Below are positions 47,366 through 56,309 of a stretch of 64,000 bases of DNA, piece by piece. Position 1 is the first letter of the stretch, and each line of letters opens with the position of its first letter. The stretch is from contig JADBKR010000002.1 in assembly GCA_014896295.1 (NCBI GenBank), forward strand, positions 287,274-351,273, read 5' to 3'. Made by a program: the position numbers and the translations under genes. Origin of the DNA: Limnochordaceae bacterium (GTDB lineage: Bacteria > Bacillota > Limnochordia > Limnochordales > Geochordaceae). The notes under the pieces were generated by a model. The model had not been told where the DNA came from. It did no database searches and worked only from the letters and a program-made list of their open reading frames with translations.

Positions 47366-47412
47366 TGGTGGGCAGGAAGGGACTCGAACCCCTGACCTCT
47401 ACGATGTGAGCG
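47366..47412 (-). tRNA. 3' fragment of tRNA-Val(CAC), likely integrase attachment site
   Basis: Read on the minus strand this gives an anticodon loop CTCACAT (CAC), a stem ending CGTAG, variable AGGTC, a complete T-arm (AGGGG-TTCGAGT-CCCTT), the 3' acceptor strand CCTGCCC, A and CCA. The 5' acceptor strand (GGGCAGG) and D-arm are absent upstream. The segment from anticodon loop to 3' end is the part tyrosine integrases duplicate, and the integrase gene is 120 bases away, so this is an att site and not a functional tRNA gene. Confidence 0.7.
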
Positions 47413-47534
47413 TATTCCCTTGTTTTTCCATACCTGTTCATGGTCGTCCGAGACCGTGTAATGACGCGGGATTGCTGGCCTACCTCGAATCCACGTTCGT
47501 CCATTATTTTCCATGGTTATCTGAGCTATTGGCT

Positions 47535-48808
47535 CTAGTTTGGCTCTACCAAGTTCATCCCCTGCGTGTGCTCACGCGCGTAGAGATCCGCTAGATGACG
47601 CTCCAAGCGCCGGGCGGTGTCCGCATCCTGCCCCGGGAAGAGGTGGCCATAGAGCTGCAGCGTGATCCGGATGTTCTCGTGACCGAGCCGACGCTGAACC
47701 GCCGTGGGATCCGCTCCGGCTGCGATGAGCATCGCGGCGTGCGTGTGGCGGAATGCATGGGGGGGGGGGGGGGGGTAACCCCTTCCAGGAGCTTCGAGAC
47801 CGCCTCCTCTGCCTCGACGGGTGGGGTTCCGGCGGAGAGCAGGCGTTCGAGGGCCTCACAGCGGGCCTTCTTAATGACTCGCTTTACGTCCCGGCGGGCG
47901 ATGTTGCTGCGCCGGAGTGGCCCTCCGAAGTGGTCAGTGAAGACCAGATTCCATGCGTTTTGCCACTTGGGCCCCGCCCGAAGCCGCTCCTCGGCCTGGC
48001 GCCGCTTTTGTGCTTTGAGCGCCTGGACAGCGGGCGCTGTCAGCGTAATGGTGCGTAGTGCCGCCTTCGTCTTGGGCGGGCCGAGGAAAAGCTTGCCTTT
48101 CACCTCGTGGAGTGCCTGCCGGACCGTCAGGGTGCCCGCTTCCAGGTCCACAGCCTCCCAGGGAAGCCCAAGAGCCTCCCCGAGCCGCAGGCCCGTGTGC
48201 AACAGCAGCACGAACAGCGCCTCCAACCGCTCGCCCCGGGCCGCTTCAGAGAAGGCTCGAACTTCCTCCTTCGTGAGAAAACGGGCTTCATTGTGAGGGA
48301 GCTTTGGCATGTCCACCTGGCGAGTCGGGTCGCGAGGAATGAGATCCCGGCGAACGGCTGCCGCAAAGGCAGCCCGGAGCACGGAGGCAATCCCATGCAC
48401 GGTCTTGGGCTCGAGCCCATCCGCCTCCAAAAACCGGTAAAGCGCCTCCACCCGGCGAGCGTCGAAGTCCTTTAGCCGGACACCTCCGACGGCGTCGATG
48501 ATCCGCTTGGCGTAGGCCTCGTACTTCGCCAGCGTCGTCTCCCGGACCCGCTTGGACGCCAGCCACTCCTTGACCCACTCGCCGATGGTGAGCCGGTCCG
48601 GCGGGATCGGCGCGCCATTCATGAAGTCCCGCTGCATTTCGGCAAGCTTCCGGCGGACCTCCTCCTTGGAGTGGCCGTACACCTTCCGCCGCCGACGCTT
48701 GCCCCGGGCGTCGTACCCCCAGGAAACCGCTGCAACCCAGAGACCTGAGACCTTATCGAAGTAGATGGCCCCTTCGCCGCGTCCCCGACGCGCCCTCGGC
48801 ACCACCAT
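47535..48808 (-). pseudogene. Tyrosine recombinase/integrase, frameshifted at a poly-G/poly-C tract
   Basis: About 420 aa when joined. Arm-binding N-terminus (GEGAIYFDKVSGLWVAAVSW), core-binding SAM-like domain (TIGEWVKEWLASKRV), catalytic domain with the box I Arg in LLLHTGLRLGEALGLPW and Lys in PKTKAALRTITL. After LLEGVTPPP the frame breaks at a run of 17 G (+ strand). The other frame supplies HAFRHTHAAMLI (His-x-x-Arg-His), VQRRLGHENIRITLQLYGH (box II and the nucleophile Tyr) and the C-terminus to 47535. All catalytic residues exist, so a change of one or two bases in the tract would restore it. Confidence 0.85.
47759..47775 (+). repeat. 17-base G homopolymer inside the integrase
   Basis: Seventeen consecutive G on the + strand (C on the coding strand), located in the proline linker just before the catalytic HAFRHTH box. 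It is by far the longest homopolymer in the window and is exactly where the reading frame changes. Confidence 0.9.
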
Positions 48809-48913
48809 GCACCTCCTGGCTCTCGTGAACGGCGGCCTCTGGCAGCACGCCTCGCCCCTCCCGGGAGGCCGCCGGGGCTTGCGCCCCTTTCGCTGGCAGC
48901 TAGTTTACGGGGT

Positions 48914-49174
48914 TTACCACTCGATGGGAAGGGATGTCCCGGCGACGAGATGCCGGGCGGCGAACGCGATGAGCGCGCGTTTCGGGATGCGGCGAGAGGA
49001 CCCAATCTTCACGTAGGGCAACTCGCCGCGTTCCATGAGGGCGTACACCTGGCTGCGGGAGATCCCCAGAAACTCCGCCGCCTGCTTCACGGTCAGCAAG
49101 CCGTCAGCGACCAGTTGCTCTGCCCACGTGGGTTGGCTGCTTTTCAGGGCGCGCCGGGATCCGCTGCTTCCCAT
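48914..49174 (-). CDS. Excisionase-family DNA-binding protein (MerR-like HTH)
   Basis: 86 aa. Contains the HTH_17/excisionase core LLTVKQAAEFLGISRSQVYALMERGELPYVKIGSSRRIPKRAL (key parts: KQAAEFLGISRSQVYAL and YVKIGSSRRIPK). Lies about 105 bases upstream of the integrase on the same strand, the usual xis-int arrangement of an integrative element. Confidence 0.88.
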   Translation of the reverse strand: MGSSGSRRALKSSQPTWAEQLVADGLLTVKQAAEFLGISRSQVYALMERGELPYVKIGSSRRIPKRALIAFAARHLVAGTSLPIEW

Positions 49175-49182
49175 GCGAATAC

Positions 49183-49590
49183 TCAGCGCCCCCCAAGATG
49201 TACAGGTTTCCCAATGTCCTTCCGCCCGTCGCGTGCCGCCGTAGCGGCACCGGAGAAGTGCGCCAGGCCGTCGAGCTGGAACTCATACACCCACGCCTTG
49301 TGGTTGTGCGCGCAGGACGGACCGGGGCGACGTGCGTCAGGGCCCCAAGGTGTGTCCTCACGGCAGTACCACACCCGGCGAAGTGCCGGGTGCGTGTAAC
49401 GGCCGACCAGGTGCGCATTCTCTAACGGTGGACCCCCAGGCACCGTTACGGCCAGCCCCTGCCCCGACGGTCTCCTGCGCATCACAACTGCGCGGACTGG
49501 AGCCTCTCTGAAATGGCGCTCATCAAAGAGCACGACGGTTACGACGGCGGGGCTGTGGTAACCATCCCGCAAAACGGGGATGACCCACAC
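49183..49590 (-). CDS. Hypothetical 135-aa protein of the integrated element
   Basis: Unrecognised. GTG start; the product begins MWVIPVLRDGYHSPAVVTVV and has balanced composition, aromatic residues and a plausible fold (VYEFQLDGLAHFSGA near the end). It is eight bases from the excisionase gene on the same strand, suggesting cotranscription. Could be a replication or regulatory protein of the element. The 389-base stretch to its right (49591-49979) shows no gene or clear structure. Confidence 0.5.
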   Translation of the reverse strand: MWVIPVLRDGYHSPAVVTVVLFDERHFREAPVRAVVMRRRPSGQGLAVTVPGGPPLENAHLVGRYTHPALRRVWYCREDTPWGPDARRPGPSCAHNHKAWVYEFQLDGLAHFSGAATAARDGRKDIGKPVHLGGR

Positions 49591-49979
49591 CTACTCGCTC
49601 GTCAAGCCATAGCGGCCTTCCCCATCCAGGCCGATCCGGATTTGAGGCCAACTTGAATTTGATTCGCGCGAACTAGGTGAAGGGCTCACTGAGATCAAAT
49701 TCACCCATGTGCACCTGTAGCTCGGCGGCCTACGCCAGCAAAGCGGAATAGATGGCTCCTAAATTGTGATCTTACCGTGCAATACCCCTTCCGTCAAGCT
49801 GCAGCCACATCCGGACAACCACGAGGCAAGGCCCTTCACGTTCGCCAGCCGTGAGAGGCGCCCCCCGAGCCGGCAGCAGGCGTAGAATGGCTGTAGACCA
49901 GGAGCCCCGGCCGGTGGTTTAGCGTCGGACGACCTGGACGGCAGGCAGCAACCGAGGAGGAGAAGCGAAGGAGGTTGCG
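49591..49979. other. Gene-free stretch
   Basis: No credible reading frame on either strand. AT content is higher than elsewhere around 49650-49800 (for example GAATTTGATTCGCGCG), which fits a promoter region or the edge of the transferred segment. The end carries the GGAGG ribosome-binding site of the Nudix gene. Confidence 0.5.
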
Positions 49980-50468
49980 ATGCGCTACTGTGGGAAGTGC
50001 GGAAGCCAACTTGAGCCCTTCATCGAAGACGGGCGGGAACGGCGCCGCTGCCCGGACTGTGGCTGGGTCTGGCTGGGCAGCCCGGCACCGGTCGTTCTGG
50101 TTCTGGCGGTATCCGAGGACGGCCGCATCCTTTACACCCGGCGGCGCACATGGCCGAAGGGCGCTTGGGCCCTGGTGGCGGGGTTCGTGGAGACTGGAGA
50201 GACAGCCGAGCAGGCATGTCTGCGTGAAGTGCGAGAGGAAGCGGGCATACAGGCAACCGACCCGCTCTACCTTGGCAGCCTGAGCTGGATGGACCAGTTG
50301 CTGCTTTGTTTCCGGGTCAAGCTCATGCCGGGTCCAGTGCTCCCAGGCAGTGACGCCGACGAGGTGGAGCTGGCACCGCCGCAACTTGAGCGCATCCCGG
50401 CCAACTGGCCCGCCCATCGGCCGGTCGAACAGCACCTTCGGCGCCGGGTGAGCGGACCGTCCGCCTGA
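49980..50468 (+). CDS. Zinc-ribbon Nudix hydrolase
   Basis: 162 aa. N-terminal zinc ribbon CGKC...CPDC (C4, C7, C24, C27) followed by a Nudix domain with the full Nudix box GFVETGETAEQACLREVREEAGI (key GFVETGE and REVREEAG). This zinc-ribbon plus Nudix arrangement occurs in NADH pyrophosphatase-like proteins and in ADP-ribose pyrophosphatases. Good GGAGG ribosome-binding site seven bases before the ATG. Substrate uncertain. Confidence 0.92.
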   Translation: MRYCGKCGSQLEPFIEDGRERRRCPDCGWVWLGSPAPVVLVLAVSEDGRILYTRRRTWPKGAWALVAGFVETGETAEQACLREVREEAGIQATDPLYLGSLSWMDQLLLCFRVKLMPGPVLPGSDADEVELAPPQLERIPANWPAHRPVEQHLRRRVSGPSA

Positions 50469-50506
50469 CCCGCTGCACGCACTATACTGCTCGTAATGAC
50501 CAGCCG

Positions 50507-50875
50507 GTGGAGGTCGCGGAGTTGTGCGGCGCCATCTACATCTGCCGGGTCCCCAGGGCACGGGTGGACCCGTTCCTGCGCATCCAGCAAGAGGCAGCCG
50601 AGCTCTACAAAACCCACGGGGCGCTAGACGATATCACCTGGACGCCCGCCGACCTGGCCCCGAAGTACGGGTGCATTGGTTTTCAAGACGCTCTTTCGCC
50701 CGGCGGCGACGAGGTCATCCTCGTGGGCATCAGCATCTTTCGCGACCGGGCCTATCATGACGAAGTGATGGCGCGGGTGGACGCAGACGAGCGGATTGTC
50801 ACGCTCTACCGGGAGCTGACCCAACTCATCGATGTCTCAAAAGTGGTTCGCGGGGAGTTCGACCGCGCGATCTGA
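50507..50875 (+). CDS. DUF1428-like small protein
   Basis: 122 aa. Resembles YbaA-like DUF1428 (dimeric alpha/beta barrel) proteins: AIYICRVPRARVDPFLRIQQ, AAELYKTHGALDDITW, VGISIFRDRAYHDEVMARVDADERI. The GTG or TTG start region is not decisive. Thirty-eight bases after the Nudix gene, same strand. Function unknown. Confidence 0.7.
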   Translation: MEVAELCGAIYICRVPRARVDPFLRIQQEAAELYKTHGALDDITWTPADLAPKYGCIGFQDALSPGGDEVILVGISIFRDRAYHDEVMARVDADERIVTLYRELTQLIDVSKVVRGEFDRAI

Positions 50876-51114
50876 TACGGCCAGGCATTCCCTGACGCCG
50901 TCCACGAGGCGAACCGGCATCCCGTCCGGACTACATGGGTCTTGGTCTGCGCAGCGCCAGGACAGTTACGCCGGGGCTGGCGTAGGGGCTGCGAACCAGG
51001 AAGCCCAGGAGCGAGGGCCTTCGGCGCCGTTCGGATCCGCCGCGGAAGATCACCACGCCTGCACCAGCCACCATGGCGGTGCTGGCCGACATGAACCTGC
51101 GCCTGGCAAGGGGA

Positions 51115-51636
51115 TCAGGCCCGCCGCACGGACGCCTGCTGACAGCGGGCCCGAAGCGCCGCCAGAAGCTCCTCCGGTTTCTCCACGGCAAACGGCGGGA
51201 TCACCTTGCCAACCGGGGCTACGTAGACCAACGCCACCTCGCCGGTCTTGCTGACCCGAATCCGCCGGACGTCTTGGCAGCGAACCGTCACGGTCGACCA
51301 GTACCGGCGTACAAGGATGCGATCGGGTGCCAGAACGACCGCTCGCGTTCCGAGGACCCACGGGTGAATGGCAAACGAAATGATCAAACGGAGAAAGAGC
51401 AGGGCTCGCCGCAGGAGCTGGCCCACGCGCCCGGCCAGCTCGTCGTGGCCAAGTTTACGGAGCAGCACAGCGGCGCTGCCTGCGAGCGCCATAACGGCCA
51501 GGGTCCCGTATGTCATCCATACGAGGGCAGGTGGAAGCGGGCTCCAACGGCCACGAAACACCAGGTCGGCCTCGCGGCCCTCGGAGACCGCCCCACTCAC
51601 GGCAATCCGTCCTTTCCCGGGCCGGACGACGGCCAT
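51115..51636 (-). CDS. Membrane protein with PH-like domain
   Basis: About 173 aa from ATG 51636. Two hydrophobic segments (LVWMTYGTLAVMALAGSAAVLL; LLFLRLIISFAIHPWVL) and a C-terminal beta-rich part reading like a bacterial PH domain (RAVVLAPDRILVRRYWSTVTVRCQDVRRIRVSKT, key VLAPDRILVRRYW and CQDVRRIRV). Role unknown; convergent with the DUF1428 gene. Confidence 0.65.
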   Translation of the reverse strand: MAVVRPGKGRIAVSGAVSEGREADLVFRGRWSPLPPALVWMTYGTLAVMALAGSAAVLLRKLGHDELAGRVGQLLRRALLFLRLIISFAIHPWVLGTRAVVLAPDRILVRRYWSTVTVRCQDVRRIRVSKTGEVALVYVAPVGKVIPPFAVEKPEELLAALRARCQQASVRRA

Positions 51637-51696
51637 TGGGGCTCCCTGCCGCGTCCCTGTCGCCCACGGCGCACTCGCCCCGGTGGGCCGCGGCAC

Positions 51697-52169
51697 TCAG
51701 AGCCACCGGATGGTGGGCGGCCCACTCGTGGAAACGCCTTGAGAACGACCCGGCCCGTCCGATCTGCTCGTCCCTTCGACTAGGCTATGACCGGTATGCC
51801 CTCACCGGCCAGCTCCCGGCTGCACCAGGCCAACACGTCGACCATGCCAGCGACAAACACGTGTCCGGTATTACGGGGCGATCTCCGCGCTCTACCTTCG
51901 ACCCGCCCGTCCGAATGTGCGGCTCAACCACTTCTCGGGTAACTCCCTTCTTGTCCGGCACGGTTACGTAGAATCCCTCGGGGGCAGCCGACCGCCGCGT
52001 GCCGGCTGGAACGGGCGGTAGTCGAACGATGGCGCTTCACGTAGGAGCCGCCGATATCCACCAGGTTCCGGGCCAGTTCGGTTACCATCTACAGCTTACC
52101 AAGCTGACACTCGGCCGCAAGAAGTGCGCAAAGGTGCTAGAAGTTGGGGACCGTGTCCGCCGATGCTCT
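51697..52169. other. Gene-poor stretch with shredded coding remnants
   Basis: About 470 bases without an intact gene. On the minus strand, protein-like pieces appear in different frames (VTELARNLVDIGGSYVKRH; GFYVTVPDKKGVTREVVEP; VAGMVDVLAWCSRELAGEG, ending at a stop near 51783). They look like one decayed gene, family not recognised. Confidence 0.3.
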
Positions 52170-52611
52170 TCAGTCGGCACGCCGGTGACGCTCCGTCGCC
52201 CGCCGCCGCAGCTCCTGCAATGCCTGGCTGAAGCGCACCGGATAGGGGGTTGGGTTCCGCATAGCCTTGTACTTGTCGGGCAGCCGCGCCATGTTGTGCC
52301 GGGCGAGTTCCCAGATCTCGGAGAGCGGAGGCCGGCTGCCCGGCAGCAGTTCACCACCAACCATGACAGGTCGGAGCAAACGCGTGCCGTCCTTCGGCTT
52401 TGGCTCGCTTTCAAGCTGCACCACGTCCTCGTCGAAGCACCCGATGCGGTAAACCTCTTTTTTGCCGGGCCACGTGCTCTTCTCCCCGGCCAGCTTGATC
52501 TTGGCCTCGCTACCGGGGACAGCATTCCCGCCGGGGGCAGCGCCATCACTCCACACTTCCTTGTAAACGGCGCCCAGCGCACCCCCGGCAAAGGTCGTGC
52601 CAACGCCTAGA
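52170..52611 (-). pseudogene. pncB: Nicotinate phosphoribosyltransferase, C-terminal fragment
   Basis: Only the last third of NAPRTase is here: LGVGTTFAGGALGAVYKEV, then EKSTWPGKKEVYRIG (family PGKKQVYR), LLRPVMVGGELLPGSRPPLSEI and KAMRNPTPYPVRFSQALQEL up to the stop. The fragment ends abruptly at about 52611, where transposase-bearing DNA begins; the missing N-terminal two thirds are not on the other side of that element. The enzyme makes nicotinate mononucleotide in NAD salvage, so salvage by this copy is lost. Confidence 0.78.
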
Positions 52612-52741
52612 AGCGTGGTGAAAAGTGGGGTCCGAACAGGTATTCGGGGGCGATCGGTGAACCCTCCCTCCAGAAGGGTTCGAGCTCGGGGGGCAGCGTC
52701 GTGATCGGGAAGAGCGGAGCCACAGGCGGACCATCTTCCAG

Positions 52742-54295
52742 ATGGTGAGCCTGGAGGAGCTGGTGCCGCCCAACTACATCCTGCGCCGCATCGATGCGGC
52801 GGTGGACTTCTCCTTCATCCGCCAGCAGGTCGCCGACAAGTACGACGCCACCTGGGGACGGCCGTCCATCGATCCGGAGCTGACGTTGCGGCTGTATACG
52901 CTGGCGTATCTTTTCAACCTGTCGGAGCGGGGGGTCTGCCGGGAAACCCAGATGCACGCAGGGTTTCGGTGGTTTTGCCGGCTCGACTTCCACGACCCTG
53001 TCCCGGACCACTCGACCCTGGTCAAGACCCGCAAGCTCTGGGGTCGCGAAACCTTCAAGGCGGTCTTGCGGCACGTGGTAGCGCAGTGCATCGAAGCCGG
53101 GCTGGTGGACGGGCGCAAGGTCGGGGTGGACGGCACGCAGGTGCAAGCGAATGCCGCCATCACCAGCTTGGAGCCGTTGCCGCAACCTATCCCCTTGGAA
53201 CGTTACATCCGTGAGCGACTCGAGCCGGAGGAGACGACTGAGCCGGCGGCGCCCGACCCTCCTCCTTCTCCGCTGCCACGGAAGGCCGGTGATCCCGACT
53301 TTCACGGGCAACGGTTTTCCAATGCGACGCACCGGTCGAAGACGGACCCGGATGCTCGGCTGTATTGCAAGGGGGAGCACCAGGAAGCGAAGCTGCGCTA
53401 CCTCGTCCACAACCTGGTCGATTGGAAAAGCCGGGTCATTTTGGATACGGACGCAACCCGGGCGGAGGGGCACGCTGAGGTCCAAGCCGCCCTGCAGATG
53501 GTGGAGGAACCCCAAGCGCTGCCGTTGCCGCACGGGATCGACGAACTGCAAGCCGACAAGGGGTATGCCCCCAAGGGTTTTTTCGCAGCGCTTTTGGAGC
53601 GGGGCATCCGGCCCCGAGTGGTGCTGCCTCGAAGCCAAGACCATCCGGTGCCCATCCCCATCTGGCACCGGTCGACGCGGGAGCTGGCCACGTACCGAAA
53701 GCGTAAGCAGAAGGTGCAAGAGGCCCTGGCCCACAACGCAGTATGGGCCCTGCAAAGCTCCCAAACCCGTCGGATGGCGGAGCGCCAGCGGGAGATCTGC
53801 GAGTGGCGACTCCACGACTGGGCCGCCCAGAACCTGGACGAGTCGATGTTTGCTCCGCTGTTCGATGCCCGCACCGGAGGGCCTTCGGTGAGCCCGGTCC
53901 ACACGTTTCTGGCGCTTTTGATCCAAATGGAGAAGGGCTACTCGGACCGGGAGATGGAGCAGGAATCCCGCTTCGACGACCGGGTGAAGCTGGCCATCCT
54001 GGCGGGGCGGGACTTTGAGGGCATCGATGCGGTGACGCTGTGCGACCACCGCCGGCGCTTCTTGCAGCATGGCATCGCGACGGCCATGCTGGAGCGGACC
54101 CTGGCCTCGGCGAAGAAGGCGGGGCTGTTTTCGCCGGAGCGCTCCCAGATCGTCGACTCCTTTCTGATCCACGGCGGGGCGGCCGTGCAGGACACCTACA
54201 CCCTGATCCGCAAAGCCGTCGTGCGGGTCCTGGCGGTGGCCTGGATGCACGAACTGGACGCTCGGCTTTCGGCCGTGCTGAAGCGCACCGATTAA
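52742..54295 (+). CDS. Transposase fused in frame to the N-terminal part of a second transposase
   Basis: 517 aa. Residues 1 to about 350: IS1182/IS5-type transposase with DUF772 N-domain (IDPELTLRLYTLAYLFNLSE, HDPVPDHSTLVKTRKLWG), DDE residues in VGVDGTQVQAN (D130) and ELQADKGYAP (D272), DDE_Tnp_1 fold. From about 356 a new DUF772 begins (LDESMFAPLFDARTG, MEKGYSDREMEQESRFDDRVKLA), that of a second transposase, cut off by a TAA at 54293. The join is in frame with no stop, so a chimeric protein could be made. Confidence 0.82.
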   Translation: MVSLEELVPPNYILRRIDAAVDFSFIRQQVADKYDATWGRPSIDPELTLRLYTLAYLFNLSERGVCRETQMHAGFRWFCRLDFHDPVPDHSTLVKTRKLWGRETFKAVLRHVVAQCIEAGLVDGRKVGVDGTQVQANAAITSLEPLPQPIPLERYIRERLEPEETTEPAAPDPPPSPLPRKAGDPDFHGQRFSNATHRSKTDPDARLYCKGEHQEAKLRYLVHNLVDWKSRVILDTDATRAEGHAEVQAALQMVEEPQALPLPHGIDELQADKGYAPKGFFAALLERGIRPRVVLPRSQDHPVPIPIWHRSTRELATYRKRKQKVQEALAHNAVWALQSSQTRRMAERQREICEWRLHDWAAQNLDESMFAPLFDARTGGPSVSPVHTFLALLIQMEKGYSDREMEQESRFDDRVKLAILAGRDFEGIDAVTLCDHRRRFLQHGIATAMLERTLASAKKAGLFSPERSQIVDSFLIHGGAAVQDTYTLIRKAVVRVLAVAWMHELDARLSAVLKRTD

Positions 54296-55279
54296 CACCA
54301 GCCGGGCAAGCCCAGGATCGACTGGGACGACCCCGAGGCTCGCCGACAGCTTCTCCAGGAGCTAGTCGACGACGCGTTGGCCTTGGTGGCGGCGGCGCGG
54401 GCCCTTCCGAAGCTGCCCGAGGATTTGAAGGCCATGGTGGACCTGATGGAGCGGGTGGCCACCCAGGACATCGAGCGGGATCCCGACGGCAAGGTCCGCC
54501 TCAAGCAGGGGGTGGCCAAGGACCGGGTCACCTCCGTGGTCGACCCCGAGATGCGCCACGGCCACAAGACGGCCTCGAACCGAGCGGACGGCTATAAAGC
54601 GCATCTGATGACGGGCGGCGAGGGCCACCGGCTGGTCACCGCCGTCGAGGTGACGCCGGCCAATGCGCCGGACGACGCGATGCTGGAGACGATGCTGGAC
54701 GACCAGGAGCGGCAGGGCCACCGCCCCGCGGAGGTGCTGGGCGATCAGGCGTATTTCGATGTCGAGCGCGCCCGGTGCCAGGCCGAGAAGGGGACCGTCA
54801 TCGTGGCCAAGGCGCCCCCGGCAATGAACCGGGACGGGTACTTTTCGAAGGAGGCCTTCGCCCTTGACGCCGACGCCGGCACGCTCACCTGCCCTGCAGG
54901 GCAGACGGTCCGCTTCGACCCGGGCCGGCTGGCCGCCCATGAAGCGTTCGTGGTGAGCTTTCCGGCCGAGGCCTGTGGGGTCTGTCCCCTCAAGGCCAGC
55001 TGCACGCCGGCGGCGGCCCGTCAGGTTACGATCCACCCCTACGAGGTCGAGCTGCGGCAGGCTCGGGCGTAGCAGCGCACCCCGGACTTCCGGGCTCGCT
55101 ATCGGCTGCGGCCTCGCATCGAGCGCATCGTGCGGCAGCTCAAGCGCGACGGCGCCCGCAAGGCGCGTTACTTTGGCCGGTTCAAGGTGCACTTCCAGCT
55201 CCTGCTGGCCGCCATCAACCACAACATCAAGGAAGTGATGGCCGCCGGGCCACCCGTGGGGGCGGTGTGCCCTGCATGA
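54296..55279 (+). pseudogene. Catalytic remainder of the second transposase, past in-frame stops
   Basis: Same reading frame as the preceding gene after its TAA. It encodes a DDE_Tnp_1 domain (EMRHGHKTASNRADGYKAHL, EVLGDQAYFDVERARC), the cysteine cluster CGVCPLKASC, then an in-frame TAG (55070-55072), and finally the Glu-bearing RPRIERIVRQLKRDGARKARYFG and LLAAINHNIKE up to TGA 55277. Two nonsense codons and no frameshift mark a recently inactivated IS1182-type transposase. Confidence 0.75.
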
Positions 55280-55434
55280 GTAAAAAGCTGGAAGCCAAGG
55301 AAAAGGCAAGGGAAACCGGGGGTTGGAAAGGTAGCACGAAGTGCTCCGCCCTCCCGTCGAAAGCGGCGATTGGGTCAAGCTCGAACCCGCTGGACGCATG
55401 CCTGACCTTTCAAACCCCCTACCAAAGGCCCGAT

Positions 55435-55638
55435 TCAACAGGAAACCGAGCAGTCACCTAGGGGGATGGTGGGCCGGCCTCGCCGGGCCGTCAGCTTGCG
55501 CCGGATGGGCTCCAGGAAACGCTCGTCGTCCAACATCCGGTCGATAATGGCCAGCTCCTTGGGCAGCTCGAAAAGTTGTGGGTCGATCAGGCTTTCGAAC
55601 AAGTCGCCCTTGAAGGCCACGTTGCGCTCCCGACGCAC
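55435..55638 (-). pseudogene. N-terminal fragment of an ISNCY-like transposase
   Basis: MRRERNVAFKGDLFESLIDP, then LPKELAIIDRMLDDERFLEPI and RRGRPTIPL, typical of the N-terminus of IS1182/ISNCY-type transposases; similarity stops after RPTIPL and a stop follows. It was probably cut by the neighbouring insertion, so it is a relic. Confidence 0.6.
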
Positions 55639-55740
55639 GATTCCATGCCCCCGGGGCCGATTTTAGCATCATTCGGCATCAGGGAGGGGAGGGCTGAGCC
55701 CGTCACGACGGGCTTTTTTCGACGAGTTTATCAGGGGCCA

Positions 55741-56292
55741 CTAACTAGTCGGACCGAGCACGTACTCGAGACAGTCCTGCACGACGTCCTCGATGTCACG
55801 AGCTGTATCGATCACCGCGTGGGGGACCTCGAGGGCCTCAAATTCCCTCTTCAGTTTCTTATATTTCTCGTACGTCCGGTTGGCTGCCACGTTCCTTGGA
55901 TCTGACTCAAGGTCGGATTCGAGTCGGGCTCAAGCGACTTCATCGGGCATACCAAGTGAAAGTACCCGCATATCCAGTTGCTTGAGACAGCTTAGGCCAG
56001 TTCCTGTACCCTGATTCACGTCTTGTTCTCTTCGCGTGAGGCTTTCCTGTCTTTAGATCGCACTCGCTGGTCCGGGTGCCTGTGGATGTACTCTGGGCGA
56101 CCATCAGCATGACTGAAGTGGCCACTCGCGCTCATGAGCTCTGCCGAGTAGTCGAGCCAGAGTCGGCGGGAAGATCGCGTTCCGGATGTCGTCTCGGTTT
56201 AGGACGTAGCCCTGCATCCGCTTCGCGAGTTCCCGCGCGACAGCTGTCTTGCCCACACCAGGTAGCCCCACCATGAGCACGATCACGCCCAC
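55741..56292 (-). pseudogene. P-loop small-molecule kinase (AAA_33/APS-kinase-like), frameshifted
   Basis: N-terminus intact: VIVLMVGLPGVGKTAVAREL (Walker A), GYVLNRDDIRNAIFPP. The family DYS continuation is in a different frame (DYSAELMS), the middle is unreadable, and the expected C-terminus reappears as ARLESDLESDPRNVAANRTY, LKREFEALEVPHAVIDTA, DIEDVVQDCLEYVLG up to TAG at 55741. Several indels. Total length fits the family (about 185 aa). Last gene of the decayed sugar operon, 17 bases after the aldolase remnant; the substrate was probably a sugar or polyol. Confidence 0.7.
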
Positions 56293-56309
56293 GCGTCCCC
56301 GCCTTCGTC

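Larger units (their letters stand above)
52612..55470 (+). mobile_element. Insertion-sequence composite (IS1182/IS5-like), approximate borders
   Basis: The left border is where pncB similarity stops (about 52612); the right border is where an unrelated transposase fragment on the minus strand loses its family similarity (about 55470). In between is a single + strand frame with parts of two transposases. I could not identify convincing terminal inverted repeats or a target duplication, so the borders are estimates. Confidence 0.55.

Noticed and set aside
47366..47412. Functional tRNA-Val gene
   Set aside because: The 5' acceptor strand and D-arm are absent on the upstream side; only the anticodon loop to 3' end is present.
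51783..52100. Possible decayed phage or metabolic gene on the minus strand
   Set aside because: Protein-like pieces occur in all frames but none gives a recognisable family, so I list only a gene-poor stretch.
54293..55072. Stop-codon recoding (TAA and TAG read through) in the fused transposase
   Set aside because: No recoding element, no conserved read-through context, and other genes use TAA and TAG as normal stops.
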